This document shows, one piece after another, positions 26,778 to 35,369 of a stretch of DNA of 55,806 bases (within the stretch, counting starts at the first letter, position 1; each line of letters begins with the position of its first letter). The notes under the pieces were generated by a model. It made no database searches. It was not told where the DNA came from and saw only the letters and a program-made list of their open reading frames with translations. The translations under genes were made by a program, and so were the position numbers. This DNA is from Chloroflexota bacterium (GTDB lineage Bacteria > Chloroflexota > Dehalococcoidia > Lucifugimonadales > UBA3495): NCBI GenBank assembly GCA_028874075.1, contig JAPPLU010000015.1, forward strand, positions 1 through 55,806. The letters are read 5' to 3'.

Positions 26778-26852
26778 TGGTCGGGGCGGGCAGATTCGAA
26801 CTGCCGACCTCCTGGTCCCAAACCAGGCGCCCTGCCGCTGGGCCACGCCCCG
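26778..26852 (-). tRNA. tRNA-Pro (UGG)
   Basis: Complete cloverleaf on the minus strand: acceptor CGGGGCG/CGCCCCG, short D loop (AGCGGCA), anticodon stem CCTGG/CCAGG with loop TTTGGGA giving UGG and G37, T arm GGCAG-TTCGAAT-CTGCC, discriminator A and encoded CCA. Confidence 0.95.
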
Positions 26853-26906
26853 TTCAATGGCTGAAGAAGTGGTTGCCGGATGGCAAGTGAGAAGCTGAAA
26901 AGTAGG

Positions 26907-26981
26907 TGGTATCCCCGGAGAGGGTCGAACTCTCATCTCTGGCTCCGGAGGCCAGCACTCTATCCGTTGAGCTACGGGGAC
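26907..26981 (-). tRNA. tRNA-Arg (CCG)
   Basis: Minus-strand cloverleaf: acceptor GTCCCCG/CGGGGAT, D arm with AACGGAT, anticodon stem CTGGC/GCCAG with loop CTCCGGA giving CCG, T loop TTCGACC, discriminator A and encoded CCA. It lies 54 bases upstream of tRNA-Pro, probably one transcript. Confidence 0.95.
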
Positions 26982-27060
26982 ACGCTCTTTCGCTGCCGGT
27001 TAAGGATACCACGCTGGCGACGAGGGTAACAAGGGAAATCAAAGGCAGACCAGGTCCCGC

Positions 27061-27444
27061 CTAGCTCTGCTCGCCCTCTTCTGCTGGTACAAAGCGCATC
27101 GACAGGGAGTTGACGCAGTGTCGCGCGCCGGTGGGGGTGAACCCCTCGCCAAAGAAGACGTGGCCCAGGTGGCCGCCGCAGCTGGCGCATTCGATCTCCG
27201 TCCGGAAGCCGTCAGGATCGGGCAGGGCCCTGACTGCGTCGGGGATTTCCGCATCGAAAGCAGGCCAGCCGCAGTGAGCGTCAAACTTGTCGTCGGAGCT
27301 GTAAAGCTCGGCGTTGCAGCGGCGACAAATGTAGGTGCCGTCCTCGTAAAAGTCGTCGTACTCGCCCGAGAAAGGCCGCTCCGTGCCCTTGAACTCAATA
27401 ATGTAACGTTCCTGGGGGGTCAGGGGGTTGAAGTTGCTGGCCAT
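27061..27444 (-). CDS. msrB: Peptide methionine-(R)-S-oxide reductase
   Basis: Reduces methionine R-sulfoxide in proteins. The 127-residue single-domain protein carries the structural zinc Cys pairs Cys40/Cys43 and Cys86/Cys89, the HCGWPAF substrate region and the catalytic Cys110 in RHCVNSLSMRF. It has no fused MsrA domain. The ATG at 27444 has GAGGAGG about 7 bases upstream. It lies 80 bases beyond tRNA-Arg, same strand. Confidence 0.95.
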   Translation of the reverse strand: MASNFNPLTPQERYIIEFKGTERPFSGEYDDFYEDGTYICRRCNAELYSSDDKFDAHCGWPAFDAEIPDAVRALPDPDGFRTEIECASCGGHLGHVFFGEGFTPTGARHCVNSLSMRFVPAEEGEQS

Positions 27445-27460
27445 GACTGCCTCCTCAATT

Positions 27461-27488
27461 GCGAGCTACGAGCTACGAGTTGCGAACT
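27461..27488. repeat. 7-bp tandem repeat upstream of msrB
   Basis: Four heptamers in a row (GCGAGCT, ACGAGCT, ACGAGTT, GCGAACT), the same unit family as at 19593-19613. Confidence 0.6.
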
Positions 27489-27559
27489 AGGAATGCTGGA
27501 TACGGGTCTTGGCGTTCATCCATCTTTGTGCTGCGCATCCTGGAAATCCATGTTTCTAT

Positions 27560-28846
27560 TCACGTTCTGGCCGGTTCGGCCGCTACAGACTCGGGCTGGC
27601 GACCCCGGAAGTTACGCAGGTCTGACCTGAAGACAAATATCAACACGGCTACCAGCAGCACCACGACCGCTCCAATGCCCACCGCCACCGGCGCGCCGAG
27701 GTAGCGGGCAACGAACCCGGCCTGGGCCATGCCCAGGGGACCCAGGCTCCAGGTTGCCCCGTACAGACCCATAACCCGCCCTCGTATGTTGTCCGGTACG
27801 AGTTCCTGCAGCGTGCTGAGGCCGCCCACCAGGTACAGCGAGAAGTTGATACCGGCTATGAAAAGAATCCCCATTGATATCCAGTAATGGCCAAACCAGG
27901 CTGCCACGGAAAACAGTATCAGGCAGATGCCGTACAGCACAGCCCCGAAAAGGATTAGCAGGCCCCGGGGACTGTTGGAGGGAACGCTGCCGATGATCCA
28001 GTTGCCCACGATGGCCCCAGCGCCGGCTGCGCCCAGCAGCCAGCCCACGCGCTCTGCTCCTACCATCAACCACTTCTCAGCCAGGGAAGGCATCAAGAGA
28101 ATGTAGGAGATACCAAACAGGCTGTTGCAGAATGTCATCAACATTACGTAGAGAAATATGGGGTTGCGTCCGATGTAACGGAATGCCTCCCCGATCTGCT
28201 GCATTACGCCACCCCGGGCCGGGGGCCGTTCGCGCAGGCGCAGGATAGACATTACCGCGGCCAGCACGTAGAAGGAGGCAGCGCTGATAAGCATGGAAGT
28301 CTCAATGCTCAGACGGGCGATGACCATACCGGCCAGGGCGGGCGCCAGAACCCGGACGCCATTCCACACAACCGACTCCATGGCCACGGCATTGACAATG
28401 TGCTCGCGGTCCACCAGGCGGGGGAAAATGCTGGCACGGCTAGGCTGGTCAAAGGCCTGGCCCACGCCGGCGATGAAGGCAGCCAGCAGGATGTGCCAGG
28501 GTTCCACCCGTTCCAGCATAACCAGTACCGCCAGCCCCACCACAACCGTTGCCGAGGCGCTCTGGGCGGTGGCGACCAGCACCTTGGGCTCCAGGCGGTC
28601 GGCCAGCACACCACCCACCAGGTTCAGGGCCAGGGCCGGAAGGGCAATCGCCAGGCCAAGGTAGCCCAGATACCCCTCGTCGCCCGTCAGCTGGAACATG
28701 AGCCAGCCCAGGGTGAACTGGAATAGCATCTGGTGGCCGGTAACTCCCGTCAGCAGGGCGAGCCAGTAATAGCGGAACTGGCCATAGCGCATGGAAGAGG
28801 GGACAAAGCGGCTGATGCCAAAGGCCAGGGGAGTCTGAACGCTCAT
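27560..28846 (-). CDS. MFS exporter (EntS/MFS_3-like)
   Basis: A 428-residue major facilitator of the enterobactin-exporter-like branch, about 10-12 membrane spans. FRYYWLALLTGVTGHQM at the start, GGVLADRLEPK between spans 2 and 3 and AGVGQAFDQPSR after span 4 are typical. The second half has SNSPRGLLIL and PDNIRGRVMGLYG. The efflux substrate is unknown. ATG 28846 has only a weak ribosome site; a TTG 36 bases upstream is less likely. It lies about 115 bases upstream of msrB on the same strand. Confidence 0.87.
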   Translation of the reverse strand: MSVQTPLAFGISRFVPSSMRYGQFRYYWLALLTGVTGHQMLFQFTLGWLMFQLTGDEGYLGYLGLAIALPALALNLVGGVLADRLEPKVLVATAQSASATVVVGLAVLVMLERVEPWHILLAAFIAGVGQAFDQPSRASIFPRLVDREHIVNAVAMESVVWNGVRVLAPALAGMVIARLSIETSMLISAASFYVLAAVMSILRLRERPPARGGVMQQIGEAFRYIGRNPIFLYVMLMTFCNSLFGISYILLMPSLAEKWLMVGAERVGWLLGAAGAGAIVGNWIIGSVPSNSPRGLLILFGAVLYGICLILFSVAAWFGHYWISMGILFIAGINFSLYLVGGLSTLQELVPDNIRGRVMGLYGATWSLGPLGMAQAGFVARYLGAPVAVGIGAVVVLLVAVLIFVFRSDLRNFRGRQPESVAAEPART

Positions 28847-28950
28847 ATAGGCTATTGTGCCACCGCTATTGGGGCTTGGCAATTGGCCAGTTCACCACTG
28901 TCGCTCCTCTCCCAACTTCCCGCGTGCCACAGCCAGGAAAATTTAGTTTT

Positions 28951-28993
28951 CCCGCTCATTTCGGCTCATTTCGTCCCACTTTTTCGTCTTTTC
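28951..28993. repeat. 10-bp-phased A-tract array
   Basis: About four 10-bp units (CGCTCATTTC, GGCTCATTTC, GTCCCACTTT, TTCGTCTTTT), the complement of the motif at 14562 and 22378. It is in the 450-base gap 28847-29297, which has no other supported feature. Confidence 0.55.
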
Positions 28994-29297
28994 GGATAGG
29001 AGACTGGGACTTGGCTGCGCTTCTTTGGAGTTGCTGCGTTCACCAAGCCAAGCAGGAAATGGGGGGCTTTGGGGCCAAACAGGGCTTTCCTGTTACAAAT
29101 GGGCCCTGCAAAGATGGGTATTCCATCGTTCATAACTGTGCCTGCCTAAACCAATGGACGGGAACAAGGCGGCAAGAATGTCAAACAGTCTTTGCCAGTT
29201 TCGTACTATGTTAGGGAGGTGTAATCCGGAGAATCAAGGAGGGGTTGTCATTCCGTGGAATTCCGGCTTGCGGGTTATTTCAGGGGGCGATAGTCCC

Positions 29298-29501
29298 CTA
29301 TCTCTGGGCCGCTTCCCTGCGCTTGTTCAAGAACAAGATCAGCCAGAGCAGGTTGCCTACGAACAGGGCGCCCGATGCGAACCACAGGACGGTGCCGATG
29401 GTGGGGTTGAGAGTGAGGCCAACACCCAAACCCACGTAGAATATCACCACGGCCACCAGGGCCAAGATCACGTGCAAAGCGATTCTAAGCCCAGTCTTCA
29501 T
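29298..29501 (-). CDS. Small two-span membrane protein
   Basis: A 67-residue protein with two hydrophobic segments (residues ~7-30, LHVILALVAVVIFYVGLGVGL, and ~35-58, IGTVLWFASGALFVGNLLWLILFL) and a basic end (NKRREAAQR). No family recognised. ATG 29501 has GGGGAG just upstream. It lies 67 bases downstream of secA on the same strand, so it may be the last gene of that transcript. Confidence 0.65.
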   Translation of the reverse strand: MKTGLRIALHVILALVAVVIFYVGLGVGLTLNPTIGTVLWFASGALFVGNLLWLILFLNKRREAAQR

Positions 29502-29568
29502 TACTCCCCACTCAACCCTGTCTAACGTGGCCCGACCTAAGGACTCAAACGCCGCCGTCCCCTGCCGG

Positions 29569-32187
29569 CTAAGCGGCGGCTCCGCAGCAGCGCTTGTACT
29601 TCTTGCCGCTGTTGCAGGGGCACTTGGAATTGCGTCCGATCTTAGCTCCTCCGGCGGCGGCCTGCCGACCATTGCCGACCACCTTCTGCATTGGGCTGGC
29701 GGGGGTGTCGGCCGGACGGCGTGCTGGCGCAGTGGCTGGACGCTGGTTGACGGTGACGTGGAACAGGGACCGCACTACGTCTTGCTGCATCCGATGGAGC
29801 AGTTCCTGGAAGGTCTTGTGCCCCTCGGTGCGGTACATCACCAGGGGATCCCGCTGCCCGTAAGCGTGGAGGCCGATACCGGTACGGAGGTTTTCCATGG
29901 TGGTAAGGTGGTTGACCCAGTGCAGGTCGATGGCCCGCAGAAGCAACAACCGCTCCAGCACGCGCATATGCTCAGAACCCAGTTCTGCCTCCCTGGCGTC
30001 GTAGACAGTTTCAGCGTGGTCCGAGAGGATCCGGCCCACGTCCTCATACTTGTGAGTAAACAGGGCGTCCTCGTCCCGCAGTTGGGGCGGCAAGGGGCAA
30101 ATCAGGGCCAGTTCTGAAATAAGGCCGGTGGCGTCCCAGTTGTCCTGGTGGCGGTCAGGAAGGTGCTTTCGGACCAGGTCGGAAAATTCCTGCAGGAGCA
30201 TTTCCAGGATTTTTTCCTTAAGGTTGTCGCCGTTAAGGATGCGCTCCCGGTCGGTATAGATGATCTCCCGCTGGGTGTTCAGGACGTCATCGAAGTTGAG
30301 CAGATGCTTGCGAATGTCGAAGTGGTAGCCCTCCACCTTGACCTGAGCGCTGGAAATGGACTTGGTAATCAGCTTGTTTTCGATGGGAGTATCATCGTCC
30401 ATACCGGTCCAGCTCATAACGGACTTGATGCGGTCGCCGCCGAAGCGCTGCATCAGTTCGTCCTCCAGGGCCACGTAGAACTGGGAACTGCCCGGGTCGC
30501 CCTGGCGGCCGGAGCGTCCGCGAAGCTGGTTGTCGATGCGGCGGGCATCGTGGTGTTCGGTGCCAATGACGTGTAAACCGCCCAGTTCAATTACCCGTTC
30601 GTGCTCCTCGGCCCAGCCTGGGTCGTCGGTGTTGGCGCCGCCCAGGACGATGTCGGTACCGCGGCCGGCCATATTCGTGGAGACGGTTACCGCACCCAGA
30701 CGACCGGCCTGGGCCACAATGCCGGCTTCCCCTTCGTGGTTCTTTGCGTTCAGGACCTGGTGGGAGACGCCGCGTCGCTTGAGACGGTCGCTGAGGGCCT
30801 CGGATGCTTCGATAGATGTGGTGCCCACGAGGATGGGACGGCCCGTTTCGTGGATATCGACGATGTGCTCCACCACGGCCAGCCACTTGGATTCGGCCAC
30901 CTGGAAAACCAGGTCGGCTACGTCGTCGCGGGCCATTGGAACGTTGGTGGGAATTACGGCTACCTCCAGCCCGTAGATCTTGTAGAACTCGTCGGCCTCG
31001 GTGGCGGCGGTACCGGTCATTCCGGCCAGCTTGTCGTACATCCGGAAGTAGTTCTGCAGAGTAATGGTGGCGTAGGTTACACTTTCCCGCTGGATTTTGA
31101 GGCTTTCCTTGGCCTCCACTGCCTGGTGTAAGCCGTCTGACCAGCGACGGCCAAACTGGAGGCGGCCGGTGAACTCGTCCACAATGACCACCTCGCCGTC
31201 GCGAATGACGTAGTCCTTGTCCCTGACCTTCTGCACCTGGGCGGTCAGGGCGTTCTCAATGTAGTGGACCAGGTGGTAGTTATCCGGGTCGTACAGGTTG
31301 TTGACCCGGGTCCACTGTTCCATCTTTTCTATACCTTCCTGGGTGAGCGAGATGGCCTGGGTGCGCTCGTCGATGGAGTAGTCTGTAACCGAGTCCAGGC
31401 GGGGAACCAGCTTGGCAAAGGTGTAGTAGTGCTGGACAGGTTCATCGGCCGGGCCGCTGATGATCAGGGGAGTCCGGGCCTCGTCTATGAGGATGTTGTC
31501 TACCTCGTCAACAATTGCAAAGTTTCGCTCCCGCTGGACTCGGTTTTCCGGTTCCAGGGCCATATTGTCGCGCAGGTAGTCGAACCCGAATTCGTTGTTG
31601 GTGCCGTAAAGCACGTCGGCCAGGTAGGCTTCCTGGCGGGAGACCTGGCGCAGGAATTTCATTCCGTTGGGGCCCTTATCCACAGTGGGGTCGTACATGA
31701 AAGCCGTATCGTGCTGCAGGCAACCTACGGTCAGGCCCAGGTTGTGGTAGATGGGGCCCATCCACACCGGGTCGCGGCGGGCCAGGTAGTCGTTCACCGT
31801 TACCACGTGGACGCCCCGTCCGGTGAGGGCGTTGAGGTAGACGGGCAGAGTGGCGACCAGGGTCTTGCCCTCGCCGGTCTTCATTTCTGCGATCTGGCCC
31901 CGGTGGAGGACGATACCGCCGATAAGCTGGACATCGTAGTGGCGCTGGCCCAGATTGCGGCGGGCCACCTCCCGCACGGCGGCGAAGGCCTCGGGAAGAA
32001 TATCGTCCAGCGTGTCGCCCCGATCCAGGCGACTTCGGAACTGCTGGGTCAGGTCGTACAGTTCATCGTCGGAAAGGGCATGCATCCCTGGTTCTAGGTC
32101 GTTTATATGGGGTACCAGGGTTTGGGCGAGCTTGTCGATGGCCTTTTCGCCAGGGTCGCCAATAATTTTGCGGAGCAAGGTAACCAT
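29569..32187 (-). CDS. secA: Protein translocase ATPase SecA
   Basis: ATPase motor that pushes unfolded preproteins through SecYEG. The 872-residue protein has nucleotide-binding domain 1 with MKTGEGKTLVATLPVYL, the preprotein cross-linking domain, DEVDNILIDEARTPLIISG, the second motor domain with TNMAGRGTDIVLGG, QLRGRSGRQGDPGSS (arginine finger), then the helical scaffold and wing. The C-terminal zinc tail CPCNSGKKYKRCCG is intact, as needed for SecB or phospholipid contact. Start ATG 32187 (MVTLLRKIIGDP) is typical. The upstream ~390 bases are non-coding and may form a long leader. Confidence 0.96.
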   Translation of the reverse strand: MVTLLRKIIGDPGEKAIDKLAQTLVPHINDLEPGMHALSDDELYDLTQQFRSRLDRGDTLDDILPEAFAAVREVARRNLGQRHYDVQLIGGIVLHRGQIAEMKTGEGKTLVATLPVYLNALTGRGVHVVTVNDYLARRDPVWMGPIYHNLGLTVGCLQHDTAFMYDPTVDKGPNGMKFLRQVSRQEAYLADVLYGTNNEFGFDYLRDNMALEPENRVQRERNFAIVDEVDNILIDEARTPLIISGPADEPVQHYYTFAKLVPRLDSVTDYSIDERTQAISLTQEGIEKMEQWTRVNNLYDPDNYHLVHYIENALTAQVQKVRDKDYVIRDGEVVIVDEFTGRLQFGRRWSDGLHQAVEAKESLKIQRESVTYATITLQNYFRMYDKLAGMTGTAATEADEFYKIYGLEVAVIPTNVPMARDDVADLVFQVAESKWLAVVEHIVDIHETGRPILVGTTSIEASEALSDRLKRRGVSHQVLNAKNHEGEAGIVAQAGRLGAVTVSTNMAGRGTDIVLGGANTDDPGWAEEHERVIELGGLHVIGTEHHDARRIDNQLRGRSGRQGDPGSSQFYVALEDELMQRFGGDRIKSVMSWTGMDDDTPIENKLITKSISSAQVKVEGYHFDIRKHLLNFDDVLNTQREIIYTDRERILNGDNLKEKILEMLLQEFSDLVRKHLPDRHQDNWDATGLISELALICPLPPQLRDEDALFTHKYEDVGRILSDHAETVYDAREAELGSEHMRVLERLLLLRAIDLHWVNHLTTMENLRTGIGLHAYGQRDPLVMYRTEGHKTFQELLHRMQQDVVRSLFHVTVNQRPATAPARRPADTPASPMQKVVGNGRQAAAGGAKIGRNSKCPCNSGKKYKRCCGAAA

Positions 32188-32574
32188 AGAATGACACCAC
32201 CTTGAGGAAACGCTTCCCGCTACCGGGATCCTGATTACACAGCCGTATCAACGAGCAGACGAGCACCGAAGCGGCCGACCTGTCCCGGACTTGAGTGTTC
32301 GTCCGATTATTGTCGCTTGCGATGTAGTTCAAGAATGTTATTAAAGAATTGTACCTGAACAGGCTTGAAGTTGCACACCGGCGCCCTGGATAAGCTGGAA
32401 GGACATTTGCCTTGACTGACCGCCCGGTATTCAATCCAAAGGAAACCCGATGCAAAGGGTATCGCTTTCAGTGTTTGATCAATTGATATCAGAGCCCTCC
32501 GCCGGCGAGGGTAGCACAATTGGAAAAGCATGAATTATTCCCAGGCTAAATAAACAGGCACACCATTTATTGCG

Positions 32575-32580
32575 ATTATA
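32575..32580 (-). promoter_or_regulatory. Possible secA -10 box
   Basis: On the minus strand TATAAT lies ~390 bases before secA, only 8 bases from the -35 box of the plus-strand promoter at 32588. The intervening 32188-32574 holds no gene. Confidence 0.35.
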
Positions 32581-32587
32581 GTCCTCA

Positions 32588-32616
32588 TTGACAACACCTT
32601 AACCCCTCAATAGAAT
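32588..32616 (+). promoter_or_regulatory. Promoter of the C4 zinc-ribbon coiled-coil gene
   Basis: TTGACA, 17-base spacer, TAGAAT. About 60 bases before the start codon. Confidence 0.65.
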
Positions 32617-32622
32617 CAAAAA

Positions 32623-32651
32623 GGCCCGTTGAAACAACGAGGCCGTATTTT
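32623..32651 (+). terminator. Attenuator-like hairpin in the leader
   Basis: GGCCCGTTG-AAA-CAACGAGGCC hairpin with one bulged A, followed by GTATTTT, just after the promoter and before the start codon. It may reduce read-through into the gene at 32678. Confidence 0.4.
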
Positions 32652-32677
32652 GTCATTAAGGATAGGGGCTAATCCGA

Positions 32678-33379
32678 ATGACCACTCTCAAGCAACTGTA
32701 TTGTCTTCAGGAAGTCGATCTGGACCTGGATGGCTTAAACGGTCAGATAGCTGAGGTGGAGCGGGAGTTGGAGGGGAGGCTGTCCCTGGACAAGATTGAG
32801 GTATCCCTGGAAGAGGTAAAGACCAGGCTGCAGGAAATTCAGAGTTCCCACCGGCAATTGCAGCTGGAGACGGAAAGCCAGAGGGAAAGAGCATCGCACC
32901 TGGAAACCCAGCTTTACGGCGGCGACCTGGACAACCCCAGGGACCTGGAGGCGCTGCAACTGGAGGCGAACAACGTCCGGCACACGCTGGAGCAAATGGA
33001 CGTTCGCCTGCTGGAACTTTCCCTGCAGGCGGAGGACGCCCGGTCGCAGATTTCCACCCAGGAGCAGCAGCTTACGGACACTCAGTCGGAGTGGGAAGTT
33101 CGCCAGGCCCAGCTGTGGGAGCAACTGGAGGAACTGACGGTCAAGCAGGAAGCGCTCAAGAAGGACCGGACCAACCTGGCGTCGGACGTGGAACCGATGG
33201 AACTAAACCGCTACGAGGGCCTGCGGCGCAGCAAGGGCGGCCAGGCCGTCGCCAAAGTTATGCGTGGCCTCTGCCAAGCTTGCAGGATGTCCTTGCCCTC
33301 ACAACAATTGCAGCGCGTCCGGAATGGACGGCAGGTGGTACTCTGCAATAATTGCGGTCGAATACTGCTGCCGGGGTAG
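32678..33379 (+). CDS. C4-type zinc ribbon coiled-coil protein (DUF164/CdsZ-like)
   Basis: A 233-residue protein: a long antiparallel coiled coil over residues ~5-180 (turn near YGGDLDNPRDLEALQLE), then a C-terminal zinc ribbon with Cys199-x2-Cys202 and Cys223-x2-Cys226. The family is conserved in bacteria and has been linked to ribosomes or DNA-associated functions; a precise role is not certain. The ATG follows GGATAGGGGC at some distance. It has its own promoter and a strong terminator and lies ahead of rnpB. Confidence 0.85.
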   Translation: MTTLKQLYCLQEVDLDLDGLNGQIAEVERELEGRLSLDKIEVSLEEVKTRLQEIQSSHRQLQLETESQRERASHLETQLYGGDLDNPRDLEALQLEANNVRHTLEQMDVRLLELSLQAEDARSQISTQEQQLTDTQSEWEVRQAQLWEQLEELTVKQEALKKDRTNLASDVEPMELNRYEGLRRSKGGQAVAKVMRGLCQACRMSLPSQQLQRVRNGRQVVLCNNCGRILLPG

Positions 33380-33435
33380 GGTGTTGTCACCACCCAGTAG
33401 GTAACGGGTGGCAGCATTCAACGGGCTGGCATTTT

Positions 33436-33470
33436 CAGCCCCCTGACCAAGCGTCAGGGGGCTGCTTTTT
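33436..33470 (+). terminator. Rho-independent terminator
   Basis: Perfect 12-bp stem CAGCCCCCTGAC/GTCAGGGGGCTG, 5-base loop, then CTTTTT. It ends the zinc-ribbon gene transcript. Confidence 0.93.
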
Positions 33471-33627
33471 GCTGTGTTCGGGGGCTGTGGGTCGTTCGGC
33501 TGGATCAGGCCTGAAATAGTTGCCCCGTAACAGGGTGGCTGCAAGTCCCCTATCTGGCTGCCAGAGAGGATTGGAGTGAGGGGCTATTGTTCCGACTTTG
33601 CAATCATCCTGGCCCTGTATCGCATCC

Positions 33628-33656
33628 TTGACCCCCCTATGGGGCTATGCTAGATT
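33628..33656 (+). promoter_or_regulatory. Promoter of rnpB
   Basis: TTGACC, 17-base spacer ending TGC (extended -10), TAGATT. The mature RNA would begin a few bases downstream. Confidence 0.75.
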
Positions 33657-33662
33657 GAATTT

Positions 33663-34155
33663 GGAGAGGCCAGGCAAAACCGGGTGACCGCCGCGGCGGG
33701 GGAAACCCCGTCGGGGAGGAAAGTCCGGGCTCCACCGGACAGGGTGCTGGGTAACACCCAGGCTTCCGGGGCGGCTGAATGGTCGTCCCAGGGGACGGAA
33801 AGTGGCACAGAAACATACCGCCGCCGGCCGAAGCATCTGGCGGTCATTCGTGTGAATGGCAGTCGTAGCGCCGGCGGTAAGGTTGAAATCGGACGGTAAG
33901 AGCGTCCGGTCGCCTGTGGTGACACAGCGACGGTCAAACCCCACCTGGAGCAAGGCCGAATAGGGGGACTATGGGTGTCCGGCCCGTCCCCGGGTTGGCT
34001 GCTTGACCCCGACGGTAACGTCGTCCGGCGCGCCTTTGTTGCGCCGACCTGCGGTTGTCTTAAGGGACCTTCCGCGGGGGGCTAGATAGATGGTCACCGT
34101 CCCACCGGCGACAGGTCGGCGGGATACAGAACCCGGCTTACAGGTTTTGCCCAAT
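33663..34155 (+). ncRNA. rnpB: RNase P RNA (bacterial, type A-like)
   Basis: Catalytic RNA of RNase P, which cuts the 5' leader from pre-tRNA. Universal segments are all present in order: GAGGAAAGTCCGGGCTCC, ACAGAAA...ACCGCC, GGTAAGAG, the TCAAACCCCACC...GGAGCAAGGCCGAATAGGG block, TAGATAGATGG and ACAGAACCCGGCTTA. P1 pairs GGCAAAACC (33673) with GGTTTTGCC (34143-34151). The RNA is about 490 nt, longer than the ~380 of E. coli, with the extra length mainly between the AATAGGG block and the TAGATAGATGG segment. Exact ends are inferred from the promoter and P1. Confidence 0.95.
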
Positions 34156-34249
34156 CCTCTCCTCTATGCAATTCCCCGAAAGGCGCTGGGCGGGGGCGTT
34201 TGATGCCGCCTGCAGTCGCTCTAACATCTTTCCTTTATCAGGAGACGAA

Positions 34250-35023
34250 ATGGTCCGAACTAACTTGACCAAGGCCAAGATTAACGAAGGGCAGGTGGCC
34301 CTGGGCGCCAGCATAAACTTCTACGCCCCGGGCCTGGTGGAACTTTACGGCGTCATGGGTTTCGACTGGGTCTGGATAGACTGCGAGCACGGGTCTTCCA
34401 ATGACTCTGAGACCGAGAATATGGTGCGGGCGGCCGAGCTCTACGACCTGACCCCTATCGCCCGAATACCCAACGCCTACCCATCTACCATCCTGCGGTT
34501 TCTGGACCGGGGAGTGCAGGGGTTGATAGTGCCCCACATCTCCACCCGCGAGGAGGCGGAGGGAGTAGCCCGGGCTTCCCACCACTACCCCGATGGCGAC
34601 CGCAGCAGCGCCACCGGCGGGCGTACCAACCGGTTCGGGGCGGGATTGTCCACTCCGGAGTATTACGCCACCGCTAACCGCGAGGTATTGGTGATTGTGA
34701 TGATCGAGACTCCCGAGGCTGTGGAAAACGTGCGGGAGATTGCGTCAGTGACCGGCGTTGACGCTCTGCTGGTGGGCAGCAGTGACCTGACCCAGACCAT
34801 GGGAATGGCCAGCCCAGCCGAACTGGACGCGGCCATAGACAGGGTAATCGAAGGAACCAAGGCCGAGGGCAAGGCGATTGGCGTCGCCGGGGCGGGAATG
34901 TCCCTCAACAACGTCCAACGTTTCCAGCACTTTGCCGGCCGGGGCGTCCAGCTAATGTCCATCGGGGCGCAGGACATGATCCGAGCAGGGGGAGACGGTT
35001 TCTTGAGGACGATGCGGGGATAG
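34250..35023 (+). CDS. HpcH/HpaI-family aldolase
   Basis: A 257-residue class II aldolase/citrate-lyase-like TIM barrel, as in 4-hydroxy-2-oxovalerate or 2-keto-3-deoxysugar aldolases, giving pyruvate plus an aldehyde. Features: GFDWVWIDCEHGS with the catalytic His, PIARIPN, RGVQGLIVPHIST, the metal Glu in IVMIETPEAVENV and the Asp in LLVGSSDLTQTMG. ATG 34250 has AGGAG 6 bases upstream; a longer frame overlapping the rnpB 3' flank is rejected. A long hairpin follows the stop. Confidence 0.9.
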   Translation: MVRTNLTKAKINEGQVALGASINFYAPGLVELYGVMGFDWVWIDCEHGSSNDSETENMVRAAELYDLTPIARIPNAYPSTILRFLDRGVQGLIVPHISTREEAEGVARASHHYPDGDRSSATGGRTNRFGAGLSTPEYYATANREVLVIVMIETPEAVENVREIASVTGVDALLVGSSDLTQTMGMASPAELDAAIDRVIEGTKAEGKAIGVAGAGMSLNNVQRFQHFAGRGVQLMSIGAQDMIRAGGDGFLRTMRG

Positions 35024-35050
35024 CGCGCAAGCAGCCAAGGGACAAGTCAA

Positions 35051-35095
35051 AGGCCACGGCCCTTCGCAAGCTGTATCTGCGAAGGGCCGTGGCCT
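35051..35095. terminator. Long hairpin after the aldolase gene
   Basis: 18-bp perfect arms (AGGCCACGGCCCTTCGCA and its complement) with a 9-base loop. There is no good T-run on either strand, so it may stop convergent transcripts or protect 3' ends. A looser AGGCCACGA...TCGTGGCCT pair lies ~1.1 kb away near 36120-36165. Confidence 0.6.
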
Positions 35096-35124
35096 CTACC
35101 TGTGCAAGGCCTGTGTAACTGCGA

Positions 35125-35286
35125 CTATTTGAACGCCGGGATCACGTGCTTGCCAAACAGTTCGATGGACTTCATCACCTGCTCGTGGCCGATGGTCTCG
35201 GTGGCCATGAGAAACTGGACCTGGTCCACGCCGGTGGCCTCGTGCAGCTTGACGGCATTGATGCAGCTTTCCGGGTCGCCGGCCAC
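35125..35286 (-). pseudogene. Duplicated 3' end of the LLM oxidoreductase gene
   Basis: These 162 bases match 36223-36384 with about four substitutions, and encode the same last ~53 residues (GDPESCINAVKLHEATG to the C-terminus HVIPAFK). The rest of the enzyme is absent; beyond 35286 the frame runs into unrelated sequence. A gene remnant. The HEAT-like gene lies between the two copies. Confidence 0.9.
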
Positions 35287-35369
35287 ACCTGACGAAATCA
35301 AGAACCTTCCGCTGAGGTTCAGGGTGGCGGTGCATCTAACTTGCGACACACTACGAGCGTGGCTTGTAC

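Noticed and set aside
35125..35349. Separate small gene at the LLM duplicate
   Set aside because: Only the last ~53 residues match the enzyme; the added N-terminal residues are unrelated and there is no ribosome site.
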